Origin: Chitinispirillales bacterium
GTDB lineage: Bacteria > Fibrobacterota > Chitinivibrionia > Chitinivibrionales > Chitinivibrionaceae
NCBI GenBank assembly: GCA_031254455.1
Contig: JAIRUI010000031.1
Span: 1-24,925 of the forward strand
DNA: 24,925 nt
Direction of reading: 5' to 3'
Positions within the stretch are counted from its first letter, which is position 1, and every line of letters starts with the position of its first letter. A program made the position numbers and the translations under genes. The notes under the pieces are model-generated. The model worked only from the letters and a program-made list of their open reading frames with translations. It did not search any database and was not told where the DNA came from. Shown one piece after another: positions 7,619-15,231 of this stretch.

Positions 7619-8494
7619 TTATTTCAACTCGTCCCATTTTGAAATCTCACCTTTAAATATGGATTTAACCTGTTCTTTGCTCAAATTGTTAATGGAATTT
7701 TCATTGTTCACGATAACGGCAATTCCGTCTTTTGCGATAATTTGTATTTGAAATCCCTTGTTTTTTTCACTGTCTTTAAGCGCTCTAGAACTCATACCGA
7801 TGTCGCATATCGCATTTTCAACCGCCTTTATCCCTGCGGACGAGTCGGTTTGCTGAATCTCAATTTTCGCGTTTTCGTTTATAGCCGAATACGCTTCTTT
7901 AAGTTTTTCCATAAGCGGAGAAACCGAAGACGAACCGACCACGACAATCTTTCCGCTAACGTAAGACGAAACAAAAACTTCGCTTTCGTATAAACTTATA
8001 TAACCGTTTTTTTGGACGACTTCCTGTCCGTTAACGCTCATAATGAATTTAATGAAATCCTGCGCCAACTCGGAAATTTGATTTCTCGTAACTATGATAA
8101 ACGGTCGTGAAATCGGATAAGTGTCATTTACTGCATTTTCAATGTTCGCTTCTACGCCGTTAATTTCAATCGCCTTAACTTCACTGTTGAGAGAACTCAT
8201 GGAAACATAACCGATAGATCTCTTGTTGCTTTTTATAGAACTGAGCATTACCGCAGTATTGTTGGTAATTTCTGCGTCAAGTGTCATAATATCATTTTTG
8301 TTTTGGTCGAGAATTTCAAACAATTCGGTAAACGCCGAACGGGTTCCCGAACCTTCTTCACGTGAAATAACCGTAATCTTTCCGCTGATAATTCCGCTTG
8401 TCTGTTTTTTAGCAGCGTCTTTTTGCTTATTACAGGAAATCGTCGCCAATGCGCAAAACGCAATAAGAAACAATTTTACCGCTCGTCTTTTCAT
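7619..8494 (-). CDS. pstS: Phosphate-binding protein PstS1, lipoprotein-like, permuted domain order
   Basis: A 291-residue periplasmic phosphate-binding protein. Residues 1-20 are a signal peptide ending ATIS-C21, a plausible lipobox, so the protein is probably lipid-anchored. The two halves are in reversed order relative to E. coli or streptococcal PstS. The half with SREEGSGTR (44-52), IGYVSM and the SRPF..GQEVVQKNGYI segment comes first. The half normally N-terminal follows: VVGSSSVSPLMEKL (185-198), DSSAGIKA (217), DIGMSSR (231), DGIAVIVN (256) and LSKEQVKSIFKGEISKW near the end. Both phosphate-contact loops (GSSS and GSGTR) are kept, so it should be functional. AAGGAG lies 8 nt before the ATG. 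It forms an operon with pstC behind its own Pho box. Confidence 0.9.
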   Translation of the reverse strand: MKRRAVKLFLIAFCALATISCNKQKDAAKKQTSGIISGKITVISREEGSGTRSAFTELFEILDQNKNDIMTLDAEITNNTAVMLSSIKSNKRSIGYVSMSSLNSEVKAIEINGVEANIENAVNDTYPISRPFIIVTRNQISELAQDFIKFIMSVNGQEVVQKNGYISLYESEVFVSSYVSGKIVVVGSSSVSPLMEKLKEAYSAINENAKIEIQQTDSSAGIKAVENAICDIGMSSRALKDSEKNKGFQIQIIAKDGIAVIVNNENSINNLSKEQVKSIFKGEISKWDELK

Positions 8495-8559
8495 TAAGAA
8501 ACTCCTTTTTTTATTAAAAATACATAAAAAACAACCATATTAAAAAAATATTTAAGTAA

Positions 8560-8599
8560 CGTCAAAATCTTTTAAAGTTTTATGTAAAATTTTTGTAAA
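8560..8599 (-). promoter_or_regulatory. Pho-box-like direct repeats upstream of pstS1
   Basis: On the minus strand TTTACA (8599-8594), TTTACA (8588-8583), TTTAAA (8576-8571) and TTGACG (8565-8560) follow one another at about 11 nt, then an AT-rich segment with a -10-like TAATAT near 8542-8537. The segment from TTGACG through TTAAATATTTT is conserved upstream of pstS2, so promoter and gene were probably duplicated together. Confidence 0.65.
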
Positions 8600-8618
8600 T
8601 TTTCTTTAAAAAAGCATT

Positions 8619-8681
8619 ACAGACCGAAAAAATTGGTAAAATCAATATTTATATAGAATTTCACCGCATTTTTCGATCTGT
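8619..8681 (-). terminator. Long stem-loop after pstS2
   Basis: ACAGACCGAAAAA (8619-8631) pairs with TTTTTCGATCTGT (8669-8681). On the minus-strand RNA all 13 positions pair if one G-U is allowed. The stem closes 7 nt past the pstS2 stop and is followed on the minus strand by AATGC and six T. It is probably the pstS2 terminator, insulating pstS1; the 37-nt loop is longer than usual. Confidence 0.5.
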
Positions 8682-8688
8682 TTTTGTG

Positions 8689-9540
8689 CTATTTTTTCAG
8701 GTCGCTCCATTTTGTAACTTTTCCTACAAAGATGGATTTAACTTGCTCTTTGCTCATATTGTCGATTAGATTCTCCTTGTTTACTATAACCGCTATTCCG
8801 TCTTTGGCGATGATTGTCGGAGTGAGTCCTTTTTCAAGTTCGCCCGATTTAAGTTCTCTGGAACTCATAGCTACGTCGCATACTCCGCTTTCAGCCATTT
8901 TTATGCCGGTGGATGAATCGTTTTGCTGAATCTCAATTTGCACGTTTGCGTTCAACGCCTTGTACGCTTCTTTAAGTTTTTCCATGAGCGGAGAAACCGA
9001 AGATGAGCCGCCGATGACAACTTTTCCGCTTGCGCCGGACGTAACAAACGTCTTAACTGCGCCTACGCTTATGTATCCGTTCTTTTCAACGATTTTTTGT
9101 CCTTCAACGCTCATGATGAAATTTATGAAATCCTGCGCCGCTTTGGAAATCGTGCTTTTATTCGCTATGATAAACGGGCGTGAAATCGCATATGTATTGT
9201 TTATCACGTTTTTTGCGCTTGCCTCTACGCCGTTAATTTTCAGCGCTTTAATTTCACTATTGAGCGAACCCATAGAGACATAGCCGATGGCTCTTTTGTT
9301 GTTCTTGATTGAGCCGATCATCACCGCTGTGTTGTTGGTAATTTCGGCGTTAAGAGTAGTGATATCCTTTTTGTCGTCATCCACAACTCCGAACAATTCC
9401 GTGAATGCCGAACGGGTTCCCGAACCTTCTTCACGGGAAACAACCGTAATAACGTCCGTTTGTTTTCCGCCCTGTGCAAAAACCATTGATACGATTGTGC
9501 AAAACGCTAAAATCACTAATTTTGCCGTTTGCTTTTTCAT
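8689..9540 (-). CDS. pstS: Phosphate-binding protein PstS2, secreted, permuted domain order
   Basis: A 283-residue paralogue of PstS1 with the same swapped order: SREEGSGTR at 35-43 first, then GGSSSVSPL at 177, DSSTGIKM at 208, MSSREL at 225 and MSKEQVKSIFVGKVTKW near the end. The signal peptide ends VFA-QGG with no lipobox Cys, so this copy should be free in the periplasm, unlike PstS1. The start chosen is the ATG at 9540, which has AAGGAG in front and begins the signal peptide; a start 16 codons upstream has neither. It has its own Pho box and terminator, so it can be made without pstC. The two copies may differ in affinity or location. Confidence 0.9.
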   Translation of the reverse strand: MKKQTAKLVILAFCTIVSMVFAQGGKQTDVITVVSREEGSGTRSAFTELFGVVDDDKKDITTLNAEITNNTAVMIGSIKNNKRAIGYVSMGSLNSEIKALKINGVEASAKNVINNTYAISRPFIIANKSTISKAAQDFINFIMSVEGQKIVEKNGYISVGAVKTFVTSGASGKVVIGGSSSVSPLMEKLKEAYKALNANVQIEIQQNDSSTGIKMAESGVCDVAMSSRELKSGELEKGLTPTIIAKDGIAVIVNKENLIDNMSKEQVKSIFVGKVTKWSDLKK

Positions 9541-9607
9541 AAAACACTCCTTTAATTTAAGTAAAACGAAGACGCTTTTGAGCGTCATGTGTAAAATATT
9601 TAAGAAA

Positions 9608-9648
9608 AGTCAAAACTTTGAGGATATTTGTGTGAAATTTTTGCAAAA
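9608..9648 (-). promoter_or_regulatory. Pho-box-like direct repeats upstream of pstS2
   Basis: On the minus strand TTTTGCA (9648-9642), TTTCACA (9637-9631), a degenerate unit, and TTTTGACT (9615-9608) lie on an 11-nt period. They end in the same GACTTTTCTTAAATATTTT context seen before pstS1. Confidence 0.6.
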
Positions 9649-9796
9649 TCGTAATATTGCACTTATATACCCATATCGGTATCGCGAATAATCGCTTTAT
9701 TACATAAACAGCGTAGATAACCTGAAAAAACGGCGATAAGATTTTCAATAAACAGAAAAAATATATTTAAAACGAACTTAAAAAAAGTATTTTTGT

Positions 9797-9829
9797 TATA
9801 ATGATTATAATAAAATTGGGCGGAGGGGG
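9797..9829 (+). promoter_or_regulatory. Promoter -10 and strong ribosome site of the broken small gene
   Basis: A perfect -10 hexamer TATAAT at 9797-9802, with no good -35, precedes a strong GGAGGGGG ribosome site at 9822-9829. That site is spaced 6 nt from the ATG at 9836. The rest of 9541-9796, apart from the Pho box, shows nothing recognisable. Confidence 0.5.
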
Positions 9830-9835
9830 ATAAAA

Positions 9836-10118
9836 ATGAAAAATTTCAACGGTGAATTTGCAAGTGAAGCGGAAGATTGAAACAAGTTATCTATGCAGGA
9901 AAAAGAAAGAATTTACAAAGAAGATGTGGAACAACTTCGTAGAGATTTTAATTCTGTTGAGGGCGGAAATGGACAGGCAATATCGGGGGAGGGGTAATCA
10001 ATTGTGTATAGATCTTTCTCTTGCCGGTTTATATATATTTGGTTTTTTACCTGTATTTTTATTGCTTCCCGTATTTTGTTTTTATATTCTCGCAGGTTTT
10101 TTGAATTTCTTGTTTTAA
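9836..10118 (+). pseudogene. Probable broken gene for a small membrane protein
   Basis: The strong ribosome site leads to an ATG (9836) whose frame reads MKNFNGEFASEAED and then meets TGA at 9878. The same frame continues with the highly charged, helix-like NKLSMQEKERIYKEDVEQLRRDF and stops at 9995. Just before that stop, a run of G (GGGGGAGGGG, 9985-9994) allows a one-base shift into the next frame, which ends in a hydrophobic membrane segment (LCIDLSLAGLYIFGF onward) and a TAA at 10118. Correcting one base and one codon would give one coherent protein of about 93 residues: charged helix, then membrane helix. Alternatively a 49-residue membrane peptide starts at the ATG 9969 behind an AGGGCGG site. 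Family not recognised. Confidence 0.45.
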
Positions 10119-10194
10119 TAAGGAATTAAATATGTCGAGAAAAATTTATTTCTTGCTAAAAAAGTAAATGATTAATTTGTTGCACTCATAGTGA

Positions 10195-10283
10195 CGTGGC
10201 GGTGTTAAATGAATGCGGGACGCAGATATATCTGCACCCCGTTTTGTTTGGCGGCGACTTGCCGACAGGGTATATAGGCCACG
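10195..10283. other. GC-rich element foldable as a three-way junction
   Basis: An outer stem CGTGGC (10195-10200)/GCCACG (10278-10283) encloses two hairpins. The first is CGGG-AC-GCAGATATATCTGC-AC-CCCG (10216-10241), with a perfect 14-bp palindrome at its centre. The second is CGGC-GACTT-GCCG (10252-10264). The segment is distinctly richer in G+C than its flanks and lies 6 nt past the cheA stop. It has no T-run typical of a terminator. It could be a structured RNA, a dispersed palindromic repeat, or a cheA 3' end. The DNA between 10119 and 10194 shows nothing recognisable. Confidence 0.45.
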
Positions 10284-10289
10284 AGATAT

Positions 10290-12395
10290 TTATTTTGCTT
10301 CTTCTGTCCCCATCAATGCGTCAATGTTCAGCAAAAGCGAAACTATTCCGTCGCCCATAATCGCAGAGCCGCTTATGTTTTCGGCGAATTCCTGCGGTAA
10401 CGTCAAATCTTTCTTCACAATTTGGTGGATTCCGACAACTGCAGAAACGACAAATGCCTGATAAACGCCTTTGTTACGCATAATTACAATAATTTCTTTT
10501 GGTTGCGCACTAAATTCCGCACCTACAGGTTCTACCGCTTCTGAAAGCCGTTGAACCGGAATAACGCCTTCTTTGAATTGAAGGACATGACCTTTTTCAT
10601 TAATGCTTTCAATGTGCGCTTCACCGACGCTTATGCTCGCTTCTATACATTCAAGCGGTAAGATAAACCTGTCGGTTTCGGTTCTTACGACAAAACCCTG
10701 CATAATTTGTGTTGTCATCACTGACGGAATAGTCAAGATAAACGTAGTGCCTATACCTTGATCCGTATGGGTATAAATTTTCCCATTTGCCTTTTCAAGA
10801 TTTTTCTTAACGACGTCCATTCCTACGCCTCGTCCGGAAATATCTGTAACTTCCGATGCGGTCGATACCCCGGAAGCGAACATAACGCCGATGATTTTTT
10901 CTTGGTCAAACAACTCTGCTTCGCTCATTATTCCGAGTTCTATTGCTTTTGCACGAAGTTTTTCAAGATTTAATCCCGCTCCGTCGTCTTTAATTGTAAC
11001 CGTAACGACTCCCGATTTTTCAACGGCGCAAAGCGTAATCGTTCCTTCTTTTTCTTTCCCTGCGGCTTCTCTTACATCCTGTTTTTCTATTCCGTGGTCG
11101 GCGGCGTTTCTGGTCATGTGAACAAGCGGCGATTCTAAAATTTCAAGAATAGTTTTATCTATTCTTAAATCGCCGCCCTCAATTTCAACCTTAATTCTTT
11201 TACCGGTTTTTGCCGCGACTTCATTAACGATCTTTGGCATTCTTTTGAAAATTTGGTCAATCGGAACCTTACGAATCTCCATTATACTTTTTTGCAAATT
11301 TCGTGAAAGTTGGCTAAACGTTTCAGTAATTTTTTTGAGTTCGGCTACAACGTCTTCCTTACGAATATTTTTCGTCTGATTTGCCATTGAACCAAGGTTC
11401 ATGTACATATCTTCTACGATTACCAATTCGCCTACGAAAGCCAAGAAATTATCCACGGATTCTTCCGAAATACGCATAGTTTTAGCCGTGGCTTGAGTTT
11501 GTTGAACCGGTTGTTCGGTTATTTTCTTTTCTTTTTCGGTTTCTTTGTGTGAGTCGGAATTTACGTCCTGACCGGCAGGGATAGTTATCGTAAGTTTTTC
11601 CATCTGTTCCAAAATCGTCGTTCTTATAAGCGGATCCATACCTATAGTCATTTCGGCTATAGAAATATTATCAAGCATTTCGTTAATGATTTTGTTTGAA
11701 TCGCCGGAATCGCTTATAAACTGTCTCAGCGTTTCAATAAGAACTCTGATTTGTCCGAATATTTTATCGCCGGACGGATATGATTTGCCGTCTTTCATTA
11801 TTTTTTCAAGTTCTTGGTATTCGGACGGTTTTTGCGCCGTCTCTTTTTTATTCGCGGAATTTAATTTTATCAGTCTTTCTTCATATTTCTTTATAGTGTT
11901 GGAAATTGCGCTGTTATCCTCTTTAATAGCCGATAAATCCTCCAGTATTTCTTCAATAACCTTTAACGAATCTCCGTTATTTTCATTTTCTCCGTTCTTT
12001 AAAAAATCCAATATCGCTTTTTTGGCGTTTTCTACGGAATCGGGAATTTTTGCTTTTGTACCGTTTGAACGGATTTCTTCAAATGCTTTTGACACTCCGT
12101 TTGAACCGTCAATTAAAAGGTCTATAACCATGTCCGTTATTGAGAGTTTTTTTTGTCGAATGCCATCCATAACCTGTTCTATGGCATGGCTTAATTCTTT
12201 AATTTCAGTAAGGTTAAAATAGGCGGCATTTCCTTTTATTGAATGAAACACCCTGAATAGTAGTTGAACTGTCGATTCGTCGTACCCGCTTGACCTCAAA
12301 TTCAGAAAATTTTGAACAACACTGTATAAGTCGTCCATCGCTTCGTCTATAAAGCCAACCATCATATCCAAATCGGCGGTATTTTCGTTTCCCAT
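10290..12395 (-). CDS. cheA: Chemotaxis histidine kinase CheA
   Basis: A 701-residue cytoplasmic kinase that phosphorylates CheY/CheB in chemotaxis. The ATG at 12395 is preferred over one 5 codons upstream because GGAG lies 6 nt before it. Numbering from there, the Hpt (P1) domain spans about 8-110, with phospho-acceptor H51 in FRVFHSIKGNAAYF. Residues 125-305 are a charged helical region without a recognisable P2 CheY-docking domain. P3 dimerisation covers 308-375, the ATPase (P4) 376-555 with HMTRNAADHGIE, DDGAG and GRGVGMDVV, and the CheW-like P5 domain 560-701. No cheW, cheY, cheR or receptor gene is adjacent. Gene-neighbour support is therefore lacking, and it could serve a chemotaxis-like pathway other than swimming, but the domain set is complete. 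Confidence 0.93.
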   Translation of the reverse strand: MGNENTADLDMMVGFIDEAMDDLYSVVQNFLNLRSSGYDESTVQLLFRVFHSIKGNAAYFNLTEIKELSHAIEQVMDGIRQKKLSITDMVIDLLIDGSNGVSKAFEEIRSNGTKAKIPDSVENAKKAILDFLKNGENENNGDSLKVIEEILEDLSAIKEDNSAISNTIKKYEERLIKLNSANKKETAQKPSEYQELEKIMKDGKSYPSGDKIFGQIRVLIETLRQFISDSGDSNKIINEMLDNISIAEMTIGMDPLIRTTILEQMEKLTITIPAGQDVNSDSHKETEKEKKITEQPVQQTQATAKTMRISEESVDNFLAFVGELVIVEDMYMNLGSMANQTKNIRKEDVVAELKKITETFSQLSRNLQKSIMEIRKVPIDQIFKRMPKIVNEVAAKTGKRIKVEIEGGDLRIDKTILEILESPLVHMTRNAADHGIEKQDVREAAGKEKEGTITLCAVEKSGVVTVTIKDDGAGLNLEKLRAKAIELGIMSEAELFDQEKIIGVMFASGVSTASEVTDISGRGVGMDVVKKNLEKANGKIYTHTDQGIGTTFILTIPSVMTTQIMQGFVVRTETDRFILPLECIEASISVGEAHIESINEKGHVLQFKEGVIPVQRLSEAVEPVGAEFSAQPKEIIVIMRNKGVYQAFVVSAVVGIHQIVKKDLTLPQEFAENISGSAIMGDGIVSLLLNIDALMGTEEAK

Positions 12396-12487
12396 GAATT
12401 TCTCCGTCATTACCGTAATTTACAGTAAAATAATTTATTGCGTTTAATGATTTCAGAAAAAAAAGTATTTTCGGAATTTTTAATTTA

Positions 12488-13555
12488 TTATTCCTCGACT
12501 CTGCCTTTAACTTTTCCTAAAATAATAATTTTATTTACGCCGTCGTCGTCAAAAAATAGTTTCAATGTGTCGCCGGACGATTCATTTTTGGTTTTTTGGT
12601 CGAAATAAATCGCTTTTGCGTTTCCTTCAACGATTGAAAGCATCTTGTAGTTTTCAATATCTTTGTTATTTAAAAAAGTCAAAATTCTTTCGCCTTGCAT
12701 TTTGTCCGCAACATCTTCTTTATCTTTTTTAAACCGCTTAAACGAAGAGTTTTTCTCTGATAAAATTTGTGAAATTTTTTGGTCTTGAATTAAAAATCTC
12801 AGCGTGTCGCCGATAAGTTCCATAAAAGTACTATCGCCGTTTTCGTCTTCGCTGCTATTGGCGACAGGGTTTCCGATAACAAAAAATTCATTTAACGAGG
12901 TTTCTCCGAATAATATATGAATAGTGTCGCCTTTTACCGAACTGTTTTCGTATTCTATACGCGGGTTGCCTGTCAACATTCCTTTTTTGTCGTCTGCAAA
13001 GTAATATCCGCTGTCTGCAAACGAAACAAAATCCGCGCCGTTTATTTTTACACTGTCGGCTGCACGCGCAATTCCTGTTTTTGAAGTATAATTCATAATA
13101 TTTCCGGCTATAGTGAAAGTATCGGTCGAAATCGAATCCCAAAAGTATATTTTTGGACATTTAGTTAAAAAAACGCTGTCGTTATTAATAAAATAATCCG
13201 CCGTTCCGGCAGTCATTGTCGCGCAGTAATTCGTATCGACTGCAAAAACTTTTCCCTTTAATTGTAGAACTTTTCCTTTTGAACGAAATTCTGCAAAATC
13301 GCACTTTAATTCTTGTTTGTTGCGCAGAACCTTTATATTCCCTGACATTAAAAGATGTCCTTCGCCGCGTTTCCAAATAGTTTTGTCGGAAAAAATCCGC
13401 GTTTCGTTCCACAAAAACTCAACATTTCCGGAAAGAGTGCTTACGACAGTGCCGTTTTCAAATTTGTTTGAATTTGTGTTCGCGTTTATCAATTCTAAAG
13501 CGTTTGAATTTATGATTGTTGTAATAATTGCAATAATTACAATTTTATTTTGCAC
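12488..13555 (-). CDS. OstA/LptA-like LPS-transport protein
   Basis: A 355-residue exported protein. Residues 1-20 form a signal peptide (VIIAIITTIINSNA). The rest is a series of short beta-rich segments (LSGNVEFLWNE, LLMSGNIKVLRN, LQLKGKVFAVD, GMLTGNPRIEY) typical of the OstA/LptA jellyroll domain. It is about twice the length of E. coli LptA, so it may hold two OstA domains, as in several non-proteobacterial lineages. In the Lpt system such proteins bridge the periplasm and carry LPS from LptC to the outer-membrane LptD. It starts with GTG directly after the lptC stop (TAG-GTG), which ties the two together. No LptB, F, G or D is seen here. Confidence 0.75.
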   Translation of the reverse strand: MQNKIVIIAIITTIINSNALELINANTNSNKFENGTVVSTLSGNVEFLWNETRIFSDKTIWKRGEGHLLMSGNIKVLRNKQELKCDFAEFRSKGKVLQLKGKVFAVDTNYCATMTAGTADYFINNDSVFLTKCPKIYFWDSISTDTFTIAGNIMNYTSKTGIARAADSVKINGADFVSFADSGYYFADDKKGMLTGNPRIEYENSSVKGDTIHILFGETSLNEFFVIGNPVANSSEDENGDSTFMELIGDTLRFLIQDQKISQILSEKNSSFKRFKKDKEDVADKMQGERILTFLNNKDIENYKMLSIVEGNAKAIYFDQKTKNESSGDTLKLFFDDDGVNKIIILGKVKGRVEE

Positions 13556-14122
13556 CTAATCCTCGTTTTTTTCAAATTCCGCATCAACTGACGGGAAATT
13601 TCCTGTAACTTCCTGAGCAAATTCCCACCACTTAAAACTTTCATCAGCTTTAAATCCTTTTCCGCGCATGACTTCTCCGTCTGCTGATTTTAGCTCGACA
13701 AAATCGTTTGAAAGCAGCATTTTTTTTCTCTTATTCCATTCAAGCGAATTAGAAAATAGTTTTTCACCGCTTTCAGCGTTAAATTTAACGTTTCCCCAAA
13801 CAAAGAGGGAGTCGGTGCTTTCGTTTGAAATTGCGCTGTCGGCGTATAAAACTGCGCTCAAAATCGCTGTTTCGTCATAAATAAGCAATTTTACCGGATT
13901 TGCCTTAATTCGTTTATTTTCGGAAATTTGAATGATTTCGTTTGCATTTAATTCCCATATTTTATTTCCATTTCTATACGCGGTGATTTTTGAAAGATTA
14001 AGTATTTGAGAGACAGAGTCCGCCATTGAATCGTTGGATAAAATAACATTACCGCTCTTTTTTTGTGAACAGGAACAAAAAAATATTGTAACTGCAACAA
14101 TTATCAGTTTTAGTATTCTCAT
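13556..14122 (-). CDS. lptC: LPS export ABC transporter periplasmic protein LptC
   Basis: A 188-residue protein with an N-terminal membrane or lipoprotein signal: MRILKLIIVAVTIFF then CSCSQ, where the Cys could be lipidated. The remainder is a single LptC-type beta jellyroll (YRNGNKIWELNANEI, SLFVWGNVKFNAESGEKLFSNSLEW, GEVMRGKGF). In the family LptC sits on the inner-membrane LptBFG complex and hands LPS to LptA. The order lptC then lptA on one transcript matches the usual arrangement and supports both calls. It starts one base after the tyrA stop. Confidence 0.8.
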   Translation of the reverse strand: MRILKLIIVAVTIFFCSCSQKKSGNVILSNDSMADSVSQILNLSKITAYRNGNKIWELNANEIIQISENKRIKANPVKLLIYDETAILSAVLYADSAISNESTDSLFVWGNVKFNAESGEKLFSNSLEWNKRKKMLLSNDFVELKSADGEVMRGKGFKADESFKWWEFAQEVTGNFPSVDAEFEKNED

Positions 14123-14123
14123 T

Positions 14124-15215
14124 TCAATCGACCTTTGCCGAAAATCCTGCCGAACTAAGCAAGTTTATCGCTTTTTCAGAATCGGCTTTTTCTATGAACG
14201 CAAACATGAACGATCCTGCGTCTCCTTCGCGGACTTTCAAAAGTTCAATATCGTTCACATTCAAATTATTTTGCGCCAAAATTGTGAGAATTTTTGCTAA
14301 AAATCCCGGTTTATCTTCCGCGATTACGATAATTCTATATAAATTATGAACGAATCCTTTTTGATTTTCCGACAATTTCGCACGAGTTTTTACTGCGTTT
14401 TCAAACGACGTCTCTAAAGAATCGTTTTTTAATTTTTTACGAAGTTCGACCATTTCGGCTATAAAGAGGTTTAGAATTTCAATATTCGCTTTCTTGTTGG
14501 TTTTGTAAATGTCGCGCCACATTTTATAGGGTGAAGAAGCGATCCTCGTGAGCGATTTGAAACCGCCCGCCGCCAAATCAAACGTCGTATTGATTTTTTG
14601 ATTGACTTTTTCGGCGGTATTAACAAGTCCGACAGCGATTATATGCGGAATGTGACTTATTACCGCTGCGATTTTGTCGTGAATTTCAGGATTTATAAAT
14701 TTTGTTTTGCAGCCCGTATATTTTTCCAAAAAAATTCCCAATTCGTCGGCGTCGCTCTTATTTTGCGAATATAAAACCCACACCGCATTTTGAAACAAAA
14801 ACGGATCTGCGAATTTCGCTCCGTTTTTTTCGCTGCCAGCCATCGGGTGTCCTCCCACAAATCTAACGGATTTTGGTAAAAATTTCTGCGCGGTTTCGAC
14901 AATCTCGTTTTTTGTACTTCCAATATCGGTAATTATCATTTCGCTTTTCAAATTCATTTTTGAAATTTTTTTTATAGTCTCAATAATAACCTCAATAGGC
15001 GCGCACAAAAAAAGCAAATCGGCGGTTTCAAGAATTTTTTGGGTTTCACTGTAATCTACGCCGTAATCAATCGCTTTGATCGAAATCGCGTCGTCAATAT
15101 TTTTTTGTGAAGAAATACCGACGATTTCACCGTCAAAACCGCTTGCTTTCATCGCCGAGCCGATACTTGCTCCCAAAAGTCCGACGGAATAAATTGCAAT
15201 TTTTTTTATTTTCAT
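14124..15215 (-). CDS. tyrA: Prephenate dehydrogenase with C-terminal ACT domain
   Basis: A 363-residue enzyme converting prephenate to 4-hydroxyphenylpyruvate with NAD(P)+ for tyrosine synthesis. The ATG at 15215 is chosen because it starts at the Rossmann strand; a TTG 10 codons upstream overlaps pheS. The nucleotide loop reads SVGLLGASIG, with Ser replacing the usual first Gly. GGHPMAGSEKNG and the helical dimerisation region (HDKIAAVISHIPHIIA) follow. Residues about 288-363 form an ACT domain (IIVIAEDKPGFLAKILTIL), probably for tyrosine feedback. It lies between pheS and lptC, linking aromatic supply with a tRNA-synthetase gene. Confidence 0.9.
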   Translation of the reverse strand: MKIKKIAIYSVGLLGASIGSAMKASGFDGEIVGISSQKNIDDAISIKAIDYGVDYSETQKILETADLLFLCAPIEVIIETIKKISKMNLKSEMIITDIGSTKNEIVETAQKFLPKSVRFVGGHPMAGSEKNGAKFADPFLFQNAVWVLYSQNKSDADELGIFLEKYTGCKTKFINPEIHDKIAAVISHIPHIIAVGLVNTAEKVNQKINTTFDLAAGGFKSLTRIASSPYKMWRDIYKTNKKANIEILNLFIAEMVELRKKLKNDSLETSFENAVKTRAKLSENQKGFVHNLYRIIVIAEDKPGFLAKILTILAQNNLNVNDIELLKVREGDAGSFMFAFIEKADSEKAINLLSSAGFSAKVD

Positions 15216-15231
15216 ACTTTCACGACAAAAA

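Noticed and set aside
9878..9880. In-frame TGA read as selenocysteine or recoded tryptophan
   Set aside because: TGA ends several intact genes here (pstB, phoU, phoB), and no SECIS-like hairpin was seen just after it; a broken gene is simpler.
10213..10461. Plus-strand ORF overlapping the end of cheA
   Set aside because: It is mostly the antisense of the conserved CheA C-terminus and crosses the palindromic element, with no ribosome site.
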